Assembly: GCA_950295325.1 (NCBI GenBank) | Contig: OX485806.1 | Span: forward strand, 4,898,001-4,962,000 | Source: Polytrichum commune | Taxonomy: Eukaryota > Streptophyta > Polytrichopsida > Polytrichales > Polytrichaceae | Direction of reading: 5' to 3' | Length of the DNA stretch: 64,000 bases | Shown here: piece by piece, positions 45,112-56,557 of the stretch | How the letters are laid out: every line of letters starts with the position of its first letter | How positions within the stretch are numbered: position 1 is the first letter of the stretch | The notes under the pieces: model-generated | Databases searched by the model: none | Told to the model about the DNA's origin: nothing | Seen by the model: only the letters and a program-made list of their open reading frames with translations | Made by a program: the position numbers and the translations under genes

Positions 45112-48100
45112 TTATTCATCAGTAGTAGCACTAGACATGAAACTATCTTTTGCCTCGTCATCTATATATATTCGAGCACCTTTGCATTGCGAATTGATTT
45201 TGGAACTATAGCAAGATTCTTCATTTGGATCCGAATCTTCGAGATTCAACATTGCAATTGCAACATTCTCGGCATATGATAGGAGACGCGGGCTACGGCT
45301 TGGACTTCGTAGGAATTGTCTATGTGCCCAAAACGGGAGACATGTCCTCTTTCCAATCGTATTCCTGAAATCAATTCGATGAAACATGTAAATAATGTGA
45401 AGAAATAAAAATGAACCAATGAATTGAATGAAATGAATGATTTGAATAAAAATTTATTGTATTAAAACTTACTCACACTCAAATTCAAGCATCTCCTCAT
45501 CTGAGAGGTTATCATCTTCTTTTGTGAGATCTTGTATATTCTTCTTAGATGACCCCTCTTTCAAAACGTTTTCCAAAAGCGGTTTCAATATGTGCTCAAA
45601 CATGTCATTATCACCCTCAAATGCAAGAAGATGTCTGCCACATGCGCGTGTTGCTAGGATAGAAGCTCCAGTGGAACATGTCAAATCAACAATGCGTCCA
45701 TTCGATGGTGTAAACAATTCAATAAGATCTTGAAAAAAAACGCGGCGATTTTTGATATGCCCCCTCCAAGGTCTTCCCGATTTTTGAAGAAGCATGTTTT
45801 TTTCATCCACAAAATTGAAAAGCAAGTTTTTTCTTTTCAATCCAGTGCCAAAAAAAATGGAGTTTGGTTGTCTCGTGGATTTTGTGGTAGTAAAATCCCT
45901 TACCAAGACATGAGCCATAAATGCCGGAGTCTACAAAAAAATATAAATTGTGTTAAAACTATATACAATGCAAATAACACCAAAATAATTAAATAGAAAC
46001 AATTGTGATATGTTATACTTACGGTGTAGGTTGGAGACTCCGGATCCTTGAACACCATGTACGAATTGAGGCAAATAAAAGTCCTAAGAACTTTCATGTT
46101 GCCGTTGTGTAAGGTTGAATTCAAAACCTTCTTGGTTTGCATATCGATAGCAGAAAATACTATGAGGACGCCATCATCAGACAAGATGGACTTGCACAAG
46201 GACATTGTTGCAACCATCCAGTTCTTGTCATATTTATTCCAAAGAGGAATTTCAGCAGGTCTATTGGAGAGGTTGAAGTCAAAACCGTCCGGAAATTGCA
46301 GAAAAACCAAGTCAACGGCAAATGGAGTCGGACTTCCCATGACATGAAATTCGCGATTGTCTTTGAACTGAAATACCACAACATATCACAATATAAGACA
46401 CAAAATAAAATCCAAATGAAAGTAAGAACATTACAGAAAATACCAAAACAATAATACTTACGTTTTCAAGAAATGTCCGCCATTGGATCCACTCAGGAGG
46501 GCCTATTTCAACCCCTTCAGACTTGTTCTTGACAGCAGTAGATCGAGCAAAAGAGAGCGTGAGAAAGTTCTTCAGTATGAATAACTATTTTCTCAAAACA
46601 TTCGTTGGCGTACGATGAATAGCGTCATAGGTGCTCGAGTAATGGAATTCCAATACATCGCACCCTGACTTTGAACTTTCGCCTCCAAGTGGATTCTTAT
46701 CCAAATCATTGGAAATAACAAGCAATTCTTCATGTTGTGAAATTTCCGATTGATCTTGTATTTTGGTTTCAGGAACATGTTTTCTCTTACGACGTTTTGT
46801 CTCTTTTGGTTCTGGCTCTCTAAGTTTAAGCTGCACAATTTGTGCTTGCAAAATTGCAGTATCAAGAGGATCCACATTTTTAGCATCATTTATCTGACGG
46901 ATTGTCTTCTCACTTGACGGACATGCATCTTTAGGATAATCAAGATACCAACCACAATCCTCATAGTGTGGGAGGGACCAATCCAAACAAATCTATTGCC
47001 ATTCCAAAGCTTGAGCCATCCAACTTTGACTTCTGTATCCACATTACTGACAGCAACACGATGAACTTTCTCTTGTAGCATTTCAGGCACCGAAAATGAA
47101 CCCCAATGGTGCTTAACTTCTTCAAGGAAAACAGAGGTAAGGTTGATATCGGCAATCGCTAGTTGTTTCGTAAAACTAGAAGATAACATTGCACGTTTTT
47201 TGTTGACAGCTGCGGACATTGCTTTTGAAACTCCGTCTGATGTCCGTTCAAGAGGATGAGTTTCATTGTACTGGTTGAAAGCAATATCGCTAGCCTCAGC
47301 AAGTTCTTGCTGAAAAATCAAACAAAAGTCAATATTTATAAGTTCATATAGATGTAATGTAAAATCAAGGTGAATAAAAATAAGGCACATATTAGCAATG
47401 GTAGAAGAACTTACACTGTACATGTAATCCAAAAAAATTGGTCATGTTAAAGAATACCAAGTTTCGACGGACTTCTCCTCACATCGTTTATAACTCTTTC
47501 GATCCAGTTGCTTTCTGAAGGAAGTCAAAGGCATGGTGCCAATACTTTACATCCGATATAAAGTATGCACCAAATTGGTGGATACGTGAGAATTTTCGGT
47601 TGACCTAAAAGAAACATTAAATTGATTAGATTCATAATGATATAATTTGGAAAACAAAATATAAACTAGAAATAAGTGTAAAAAAATAGGTAAGAACATT
47701 ACTTGTTGATGTCATGCATAGCAGTCAACAAACTTGGAATGTCGTCAGGCTCGGGCGCCAAAATGATAGAATCCACAAAGACATGACGTTCATAATCTTC
47801 GGTATATACGCGGTCAATATAATTTTTCCAAGCAAGAAATCTGTGATTTCCATCCCATATAAAAAACATCTTGTTCTTGTATGACGTCAATGACAAATCT
47901 GTATCCAATTGAGATTCAAACAGGGCATTGGCTTGAGCCCAATTTGGGCTCCAAGATGCGCGAACCTCATCATCCACGAATTGACAGTTTCCCTTAGAAT
48001 CGGTGGCCGATATATAAAATACACGGTCACCATCACGATAACCATTGAAAAAATCAGCCTCCAATTTAGTAATGTCACCCTTCAAAGCAGGACGCACAAT

Positions 48101-48419
48101 CGGCATAGGAACCATACGACATAAGGATACATGCAAGCGAGCATTACGTCCAGCACGGATTGAAGAAATTGTGGAAGTGGAATTGACCTTTCGTTTGTTC
48201 GTAAGCTCCCACACTTTCTCTTGATAAGTTTTATTGTCACCATCATTATCTTCCTCCGAGTCAAAATCATCGAGAGATTCATTTTTTATTTTATTTTTTA
48301 TTATGAAGATTTGACGATATGTCCTGATGATGATGAACTTGTTGAGATGGACGATCTTGAGTTGAATGCATTGTGGAATCATCATCAGTAGAAATAGAAG
48401 TCGTTCTTTCCAAAACCAT
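45112..48419 (-). pseudogene. ParB-like domain fused to beta-order DNA amino-methyltransferase, six exons, decayed
   Basis: Exons: 48419-47703, 47604-47415, 47309-46462, 46367-46023, 45930-45473, 45364-45112, all with GT-AG sites (for example CAGT|GTAAGT, TTTTTCAG|CAA). Exon 1 holds a ParB-like core, FIWDGNHRFLAW, about 200 residues in. Exon 4 has the amino-methyltransferase strand-helix-strand of motif IV (VDLVFLQFPDGFDF ... LSDDGVLIVFSA); the usual (D/N/S)PP(Y/W/F) is not present. Exon 5 has motif I (RIVDLTCSTGASILAT, GRHLLAFEGD). Order IV before I is that of beta-class N6A/N4C enzymes. Lesions: frameshift in an A/T run near 48295, TAA and TGA in exon 2, a CA insertion near 46990 and TAG at 46585-46587. 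Bacterial and phage ParB-methyltransferase fusions are the nearest known architecture. Confidence 0.7.
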
Positions 48420-48639
48420 TGATTGGTCCTAAAACAAATGAAATAAGTTTCATAAATATTTCAAAACAAGTAGCAACACATTAGCAATAACATTACAAAA
48501 CATCAACAATAGCAACAACAATAACAACAGAATACCACGAACACAGGGAAGAATGACAAAAATTTATTCTAGACACAGTTATTTGCACCTTTAAATATTG
48601 TACGATTAGGGTGGCCGCTCACCCCAAACTACAAGGCCA

Positions 48640-48784
48640 GACCCTGTACGTTAACGCACAGGGTCTGTGCGTCCAACTACAGGTCTAACAAAGTTGGACA
48701 CGAGGTTTGGGTCGAACGACCCAAACCATGCTCACAGTTTGGGTCGATCGACCAAAACTAGGTAGACAGTTCGGGTCGGCCGAC
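48640..48784. repeat. Cluster of inverted repeats including three GGGTCG-NN-CGACCC palindromes
   Basis: TTTGGGTCG-AA-CGACCCAAA at 48706-48725 is perfect outside the centre. TTTGGGTCG-AT-CGACC(-)AAA follows at 48738-48756 with one base missing. TTCGGGTCG-GC-CGACC at 48769-48784 is cut by the LTR that begins at 48785. GACCCTGT...ACAGGGTC (about 48641-48664) and GTCCAAC...GTTGGAC (48671-48699) add further inverted repeats. The cluster is about 220-370 bp upstream of the start of the ParB-methyltransferase gene. Confidence 0.85.
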
Positions 48785-49758
48785 CTGTCGCAACCCTTGC
48801 TAGCCCCCTTAGCAATCTTACCAATTTTCGTTTCTAGCAAAGGTTACGAGCGCTAACCCTTCGCATACCGCCATGCTAATGGTTAGCTCCTCCTACCCCG
48901 GACCTTATAGTTCATAGGAGGGAACCAACCCTCCTACTTTGCTTTCGGGACTCACCCCTTAATCGGTAACCCATTCCTAGATGTGGACTTCCATTCATGG
49001 AAGTCCAATCCCATGTTGATCATCGCATTGCCGGAGCAACACTACAACAACCCGAACCATACTAGGCAACTATGGCCTCACAATGGGCCAATGCCCATGG
49101 AGGCCTTGCCGTTCGGCCTCGGGTGGGTGAGGCCACACCACCTCACCCATATAAGCCTCTAGGACTCTACACGGAGCCCCTACCCCACCGCCAACGAACC
49201 TCTTGTCTCTCTACCAAGAGTTGGGGCCAAGTGGACATTTTCCCTTAGCTGCTGGGCCTAGAACCCCCCCAGCAGCTTCAGACCATCATAACTTCCTTGT
49301 ATGATGTCTGATCATAACAACCAACCGCTCTATCCTCATCTACGCTTCACGTAGATGCCGATGGACTCCTTGCTTGCCCCATTCGGGCAAGTCTTGAGGA
49401 AGTTATGCCTGTTTGAACCTTGGCAGTCCCGGGAATCACTCCCAGGCACTGCTGTACCAGGGCGCTGTCCCGGGACAGCACCCCACTCAAATGGCCATAA
49501 CTCCTAGCTCACACCTCCGATTGAGGTGTTCTTGAGCATTCTAGAATCACCACGCCATGAGCTACGCATAGCTCATGGCCTCACCCTCATGCCTCCTAGT
49601 CTTTGTGGGTGGGAGGCGTTCCCAACGCCCGGGGCCCTCACCCACACTAGGATCACTTGGGCCCTCTCACCAACGGCGCCACAAGTCCCGGGTGTCACTC
49701 CGGGGTCCCCCTTGTGCCCATGGTGTTTCGGCCACTCCTCATGGAGTAGTGCGCAACA
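48785..49758 (-). repeat. 3' LTR of M1 (974 bp)
   Basis: On the plus strand it starts TGTCGCAACCC and ends GCGCAACA, matching 54348-55320 over its length. The internal side is bordered by the complement of a purine tract (CTCACCCCCACCAAAC). Confidence 0.9.
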
Positions 49759-50759
49759 CTCACCCCCACCAAACGGAGTCCATGCCCTCATCGACTATAC
49801 TCGTAGTCGGCACACCAATTCTCAAGTTGCCATCCTCTATGGTGCGGCATTGTGTTTACCTTAGGGCGCGACCCCCACAATCCATCTTCAAATTTGGCAT
49901 GGTCCCAAAGGTGTCGTTCCTAGGTGGTCCGTTAGCGACCTTGGATCTCTCATCCAAGGACCTAACCTATACTAGACCCACATACTTTGGGACTCACTTG
50001 GGTTGCCCCTCCTTTGGGGCCTCCCCCGTTAGGCTCCACTAGCCTAACATGACACATCTAGGCGAGACCTCAACGCTTCCACTAAGTTGTCTCAGTTGCA
50101 ACTCCGAGATGGCTTTCCATTGTTAAGCCACGCCTCGATCGCACGGGGGTGATGCCAAGTCCCGCCCGACTCGGTTCCCACTTTGCTCTTTCGAGACATG
50201 GGTTCATGACTCCCATGCGCCAACTCTCGTTAGCTCGCGGGTAGCACTTTTATGAGCACGCGCCATCACCTTGTCCCCGCCCGGACAAGCCCACAACTAA
50301 GAAGTTTCTTGGTTTTATCCAAGGCCCTTCCAAGCCATAGCCCCCAATTACTCGGCTTACCCAACCTAGTTTGGCATATCTATTCCCCCTCTTCCATTAA
50401 CCAAGCACAAGTACAAGACTAGGACCTCATCTCATACTTTTCTCTTTGCACCACTAAAGTTTGGACTTTATTCCCTCAAGCCAAAGAACAAGTTCATGTT
50501 GTGGAGGAATTAGCCTCGAAGCTAAGTGTGCTACTAGGGTCTCTCCCGCACTAAAGGAGATTGATGTCCTCACTTACGCTTGTATGTCAAAATACTTTTA
50601 GGACACATTGTCCATGTAGATCTTTGCTTTGTGCGACCCCAAATAATGTCACCACATCTTCAAGCAATGCACTACGGCAAAGAAGTTCTTTGTCATGAGT
50701 TGGTTGTCTTCTTTGACAACCATGGAGCGCCAAGCCCCCATATGCAAAGGCCATCCATC

Positions 50760-52620
50760 TTACATTAACAATCCATCATTGGCAAAGCTACTCGCCCCCG
50801 TATGCACCTCAAAAGGTTTGTCAAACTCCACGAACTTGAGCACGGGCGGCGAAGAGAACTTGCTCTTAAGCTCCCCAAAGACTTGGTGACAAGGCTAGTC
50901 CCACTCTTGGGATAGCCATTTCTTTCACAAGTCGGAAAACCATCGAGCTTCATGTTCCCATATGCAATGGCCATTTTTAAAATTAAAAAAAAAATCAACA
51001 TCCGCCAATGATAAAGTCACTCGCCCCCGTATGCACCTCAAACGGTATGTCAAACTCCGCGAACTTGAGCACGGGCGGCGAAGAGAACTTCGTCTTAAGC
51101 TCCTCAAGGACTTGGTGGCACGGCTCATCCCACTCTTGGGATAACCATGTCTTGCACAAGCCGGACAAGATTTAACAACCATTTAGCTTATTGCTCTCAT
51201 ATGCAATGGTCCTCCATCTTGGATCAACATCCGCCAATGGCAAAGTGACTCGCCCCCGTATGTACCTCAAAAGGTTTGGTAAACTCCGCAAGCTTGACCA
51301 CGGGTAGCAAAGACAACTTGCTCTTAAGCTCCCCAATGGCTTGGTGGCACGGCTCATCCACTCTTGGGATAGCCATTTCTTGCACAAGCCGGACAAGGTT
51401 CGACAACCATTGTCGCAACCCTTGCTAGGTCCCTTAATAATCTTGCCAATTTTCAATTCTAGCAAAGGTTACGAGTCGCTAACCCTTCGCATTCCGCCAT
51501 GCTAATGGATAGCTCCTCTTACCCCGGACCAATAGTTCATAGGAGGGAACCAACCCTCCTACTTTGCTTTCGGGACTCACCCCTTAATCGGTAACCCATT
51601 TCCCCAATGTGGACTTCCATCCATGGAAGTCCAATCCTATGTTGATCATCGCGTTGCCGGAGCAACACTACAACAACCCGAACCATACTAGGCAACTATG
51701 GCCTCACAATGGGCCAATGCCCATGGAGGCCTTGCCGTTCGGCCTCGGGTGGGTGAGGCCACACCACCTCACCCATATAAGCCTCTAGGACTCTACGCGG
51801 GGCCCCTACCCCACCGTCAACCAACCTCTTGTCTCTCTACCAAGAGTTGGGGCCAAGTGGACATTTTCCCTTAGCCGCTGGGCCTAGAAGCCCCCACAGC
51901 TTGAGACCATCATAACTTCCTTGTATGATGTCTGATTCCAGCAACCAACCACTCCATCTTCATCTACGCTTCACGTAGATGCCGATGCACTCCTCACTTG
52001 CCCCATTCGGCCAAGTGGTGAGGAAGTTATGCCTGTTTGAACCTTGGCAGTCCCGGGAATCACTCCCAGGCACTGCTGTAGCAGGGCGCTGTCCCGGGAC
52101 AGCGCCCCACTCAAATGGCCATAACTCCTAGCTCACACCTCGGATTGAGGTGTTCTTGAGCATTCTAGAATCACCACGCCATGAGCTACGCATAGCTCAT
52201 GGCCTTACCCTTGTGCCTCCTATTCTTCGTGGATGGGAGGCGTTCCCAACGCCCGGGGACCTCACCCACACTAGGATCACTTGGGCCCTCTCACCAACGG
52301 CGCCACAAGTCCCGGGTGTCACTCCGGGGTCCCCCTTGTGCCCATGGTGTTTCGGCCACTCCTCATGGAGAGGTGCGCGACAACCATGGAGCTTAATGCT
52401 CTCATAAGCAATGATCATCCATCTTGGATAAACATCCGCCAATGGTAAAATCCTTTGCCTCCATGTGCACCTCAAAATACTTGTGAACACCTGAGAACTT
52501 GACCACATCTTGTGAAGAGAACTTGCTCTTGAGTTTCCTTATAGGCTTGGTGATAAGGCTCATCCCACTCTTGGGATAGCCATTTCTTTTTCAACAAGTT
52601 GAGGAAGGTCCTAGCAACCT
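50760..52620 (-). repeat. Tandem copies of the gypsy RT/RNase H connection segment in M1
   Basis: A unit of about 235 bp contains GAAATGGCTATCCCAAGAGTGG, AAGTTCGCGGAGTTTGAC-like and TTTTGAGGTGCATACGGGGG landmarks. It occurs at about 52600-52383, 51410-51180, 51179-50940 and 50939-50765, with the solo LTR between the first two. The encoded segment corresponds to W..C..AFEELK ... PVL ... PFEVHTDAS of gypsy elements, so the region was internally multiplied. Confidence 0.8.
51411..52382. mobile_element. Solo LTR (972 bp) with ACCAT duplication
   Basis: Ends are TGTCGCAACCC and GTGCGCGACA (TG...CA with 6-bp inverted TGTCGC/GCGACA). ACCAT is present at 51406-51410 and 52383-52387. It matches the M1 and P1 LTRs. 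A single LTR with an intact 5-bp duplication shows integration followed by LTR-LTR recombination, and it defines the LTR limits used for the other copies. Confidence 0.92.
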
Positions 52621-54325
52621 TAGAAAAATCTCGAATGAAGTTGTGGTAGTAGTTGGCTAGGCCAACAAATGACCTAAGCCCTTTTTTGAGTCAAGGGTCA
52701 ATTCTCCTCTTGGATTGCCTTGAAATTCTTCATGTTTGTCCACCAACTTCCTTTGTCACCACATGCCTCAAGAACTCAATTTCTTCTTGAGCAAAATTGC
52801 AATTCACTCCTTGGCGGTAACATTTTGAGCAACACATTGGTGAATACATCCTTGTATCTCACCAACATCCCACAAGTATGGTTTGGGGGAGGCCCATATT
52901 TCCTAGCCTCCCCATGAGTTCTTTGGAGTTGCTCCAATTGAACCACGACCATTATGTTTTTTATTTTTCATTTGGTCCATTAAGACCAAATTCAACTTGG
53001 GTCCTCCTATCATAGGAGTCCTTGTCAATTTGAACCTCAATTCTTTGCCATTATGACACATTATAATGCACCGCAAGCACACCGGCTTGCACCTCACATC
53101 TATCATGTGAGTTTCAAAGAAGGTGACCTTTACAATGACATGCACCTTATTAATTTCACATGGTGTGAAATTTTGACAAAATTTAATGTCCCACATTGAA
53201 AGGTTACATGCATCGCGGCTTCCTTTGCTTCATGCGGTTCGCCCTTTGCAAACCGCACCTTGGTGGGCTTGCCCGCTCTATGCGTCGACAAGCCCCAACC
53301 CCCTTATGAGCTTTGGGCTCATGAAAGAGTCCATTGCCTCTTTGTCAACACATGAGACATTTCTCTCATTCATTGAGCCTCAAGGTACAAAAGATTTGGC
53401 CTTGGCTTAAGGCTACTAGCCTTGGCCACAATGCCATCGTCTTACATTCGGTCCTCAGCAACTTGGCTTGGCTTGGTCCGCAAAGCCAACTTTAAACATT
53501 TCGTCCGCGGAACAAATTGGTTTGGTGCCACAAAACCAATTTTTAATAGTTTGTCCGCGGAACAAACATGATTTGCCTTGGTAGCACAAAGCTACCTTTC
53601 ACACTTTGTCCGTGGCACGAACATGAATTGCCTTGGTAGGATCAACCCACCTCCCAACATTCCGTCCGCGGCACGACTATGTTTTGCCTTGGTATAATGG
53701 GCCAAACTACTTTCGTCCATTTCTTTGGGACCAATATCGGCTAAAACCCACTTTGTGGTGATGCGCCGCCCCACTTCTTTTCGGGACCATCGGCTTCAAT
53801 GTTCTTCAAATCTTAAAGATTCCCGATACGTCCTCAAGAAGCTTTGGGGAGTTGAACAAGATATTCACCACCCGTTTTTGAAATCTCATTTAAAACGATG
53901 TGTTTCTTAGCCAACTAGTCAATCTTAGTTGTGCCATTCATTATGGTGGTTAAATCGCAGACATAGGCCTAAAAGCCTTGAGTGCCGCATTTGCACCCAT
54001 TCCAACTTCACCACATTCTAAGCAATTTGGATTGGAATTTCAATCCAATATTACCACCGTCCAAGCTTTCGGATGCATTCGGTATTCTAGCCCCCGAATA
54101 CTTTTCGAGGTTTGCGGGAGCCCTTTCAAAGCACTCCTCCATTTTCCTCACCGAATCCACCCTCATGCCCACCATTGTCATTAGAATCAATGGTATGGTC
54201 ACAATCCACTTGCACATGATCCTTGTTCCAATTTGAGCCTCACAACCTTTTAGAAACCCCGGGCTCACCATCATAACCCGCATTTTTGATAGCCATACTT
54301 CCCTCAAAGTGCAAGCTCAAAAATT

Positions 54326-54345
54326 GGAACCCTGCTCTGATACCA
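54326..54345 (-). other. Primer binding site of M1 (initiator Met tRNA)
   Basis: On the minus strand TGGTATCAGAGCAGGGTTCC lies two bases after the 5' LTR end. TGGTATCAGAGC is the complement of the 3' end of plant initiator-Met tRNA, the usual primer of plant gypsy and copia elements. Confidence 0.9.
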
Positions 54346-54347
54346 CG

Positions 54348-55320
54348 TGTCGCAACCCTTGCTAGCCCCCTTAGCAATCTTGCCAATTTTCGTTTCTAGC
54401 AAAGGTTACGAGCGCTAACCCTTCGCATACCGCCATGCTAATGGTTAGCTCCTCCTACCCCGGACCTTATAGTTCATAGGAGGGAACCAACCCTCCTACT
54501 TTGCTTTCGGGACTCACCCCTTAATCGGTAACCCATTCCTAGATGTGGACTTCCATTCATGGAAGTCCAATCCCATGTTGATCATCGCATTGCCGGAGCA
54601 ACACTACAACAACCCGAACCATACTAGGCAACTATGGCCTCACAATGGGCCAATGCCCATGGAGGCCTTGCCGTTCGGCCTCGGGTGGGTGAGGCCACAC
54701 CACCTCACCCATATAAGCCTCTAGGACTCTACACGGAGCCCCTACCCCACCGCCAACGAACCTCTTGTCTCTCTACCAAGAGTTGGGGCCAAGTGGACAT
54801 TTTCCCTTAGCTGCTGGGCCTAGAACCCCCCCAGCAGCTTCAGACCATCATAACTTCCTTGTATGATGTCTGATCATAACAACCAACCGCTCTATCCTCA
54901 TCTACGCTTCACGTAGATGCCGATGGACTCCTTGCTTGCCCCATTCGGGCAAGTCTTGAGGAAGTTATGCCTGTTTGAACCTTGGCAGTCCCGGGAATCA
55001 CTCCCAGGCACTGCTGTACCAGGGCGCTGTCCCGGGACAGCGCCCCACTCAAATGGCCATAACTCCTAGCTCACACCTCCGATTGAGGTGTTCTTGAGCT
55101 TTCTAGAATCACCACGCCATGAGCTACGCATAACTCATGGCCTTACCCTTGTGCCTCCTAGTCTTCGTGGGTGGGAGGCGTTCCCAACGCCCGGGGCCCT
55201 CACCCACACTAGGATCACTTGGGCCCTCTCACCAACGGCGCCACAAGTCCCGGGTGTCACTCCGGGGTCCCCCTTGTGCCCATGGTGTTTCGGCCACTCC
55301 TCACGGAGAGGTGCGTGACA
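54348..55320 (-). repeat. LTR shared by M1 (5') and M2 (3')
   Basis: Its left side leads into the M1 primer site. Its right side leads into CTCACCCCCACCAAAC, the purine-tract side of a second element. One LTR thus serves two internal regions, as in tandem elements formed by unequal LTR recombination. Confidence 0.85.
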
Positions 55321-56557
55321 CTCACCCCCACCAAACGGAGTCGATGCCCTCATCGACTATACTCGTAGTCGGCACACCAATTCTCAAGTTGCCATCCTCT
55401 ATGGTGCGGCATTGTGTTTACCTTAGGGCGCGACCCCCACAATGCATCTTCAAATTTGGCATAGTCCCAAAGGTGTCGTTCCTAGGTGGTCCGTTAGCGA
55501 CCATGGATCTTTCATCCAAGGACCTAACCTATAATAGACCCACCTACTTTGGGATTCACTTGGGTTGCCCCTCCTTTGGGGCCTCCCCCGTTAGGCTCCA
55601 CTAGCCTAACATGACACATCTAGGCGAGACCTCAACGCTTCCACTAAGTTGTCTCGGTTGCAATTCCGAGATGGCTTTCCATTGTTAAGCCACGCCTCGA
55701 TCGCACGGGGGTGATGCCAAGTCCCGCCCGACTCGGTTCCCACTTTGCTCTTTCGAGACATGGGTTCATGACTCCCATGCGCCAACTCTCGTTAGCTCGT
55801 GGGTAGCACTTTTATGAGCACGCGCCATCACCTTGTCCCCGCCCGGACAAGCCCACGGCTAAGAAGTTTCTTGGTTTTATCCAAGGCCCTTCCAAGCCAT
55901 GGCCCCCAATTACTCGGCTTACCCAACCTAGTTTGGCATGTCTATTCCCCCTCTTCCACTAACCAAGCACAAGTACAAGACTAGGACCTCATCTCATACT
56001 TTTCTCTTTGCACCACTAAAGTTTGGACTTTATTTCCTTAAGCCAAAGAACAAGTTCATGTTGTGGAGTAATTAGCCTCGAAGCTAAGTGTGCTACTAGG
56101 GTCTCTCCCGCACTAAACCTTAGTTTCATTCCGACCTCCTTAGAGAAATGCATTGAAAATGCACTTGTGAACTTTGGATCTTGATCGCACACAATCACTC
56201 TTGGCAACCCGTGGTGCCTCAACCATCCTTTGAGAAAAGGCTATGCGGTCTCCAACGCGGTGGCGGTTCCCACAATCGGCACCATGTGTGCCAACTTGGC
56301 AAACCGCTCTACCATCAACAAGATGGTATCATACCCATGTGACTCTGGCAAATTTGTCATCAAATCCATGCACATAGTATGCCATGGTGCCGACGGGATA
56401 GGGAACGGTTGCAAGAAACCGCCTTGCTTTTGGTAAGAGGCTCGGTTCACTTGGCACTTTGTTCACGCCTTCACAAAGTGGGTTATATTCTCTTTTATGC
56501 ACCGCCAATGGTACCTCTTTGACACCATTCTATGGCGGCTTTTTCTTTCTCCTCTAT
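55321..56557 (-). mobile_element. Partial Ty3/gypsy element M2
   Basis: On the minus strand it keeps the 3' UTR (55321-56117, nearly identical to 49759-50545) and an integrase fragment (56118-56557: RASYQKQGGFLQPFP, CMDLMTNLPES, CDQDPKFTS). The integrase joins the 3' UTR directly at about 56117, so the C-terminal integrase and chromodomain are deleted. The LTR of M3 interrupts it at 56558. Confidence 0.85.

Larger units (their letters stand above)
48785..55320 (-). mobile_element. Ty3/gypsy element M1, non-autonomous, with LTRs
   Basis: On the minus strand: 5' LTR 54348-55320, primer site 54345-54326, degenerate gag/protease region, protease-RT linker near 53190-52950, RT deletion junction near 52800, connection/RNase H region to about 50575, a junction to the 3' UTR near 50565, 3' LTR 48785-49758. 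The integrase and chromodomain are missing: the RNase H end joins directly to the 3' UTR. A solo LTR (51411-52382) is inserted inside. The two LTRs are about 98-99% alike by eye, so the element is fairly young. Many stops make it non-coding. It cuts into the palindrome cluster upstream of the ParB-methyltransferase gene. Confidence 0.85.

Noticed and set aside
48641-48664. GACCCTGTACG...CACAGGGTC as an rho-independent terminator
   Set aside because: The region is eukaryotic and the inverted repeat has no following T-run; it is kept only as part of the inverted-repeat cluster.
49526-50042. Open frames of 112-155 residues recurring at 49.5, 52.2, 55.1 and 57.4 kb
   Set aside because: They lie within gypsy LTRs and the 3' UTR and recur with each LTR copy on both strands.
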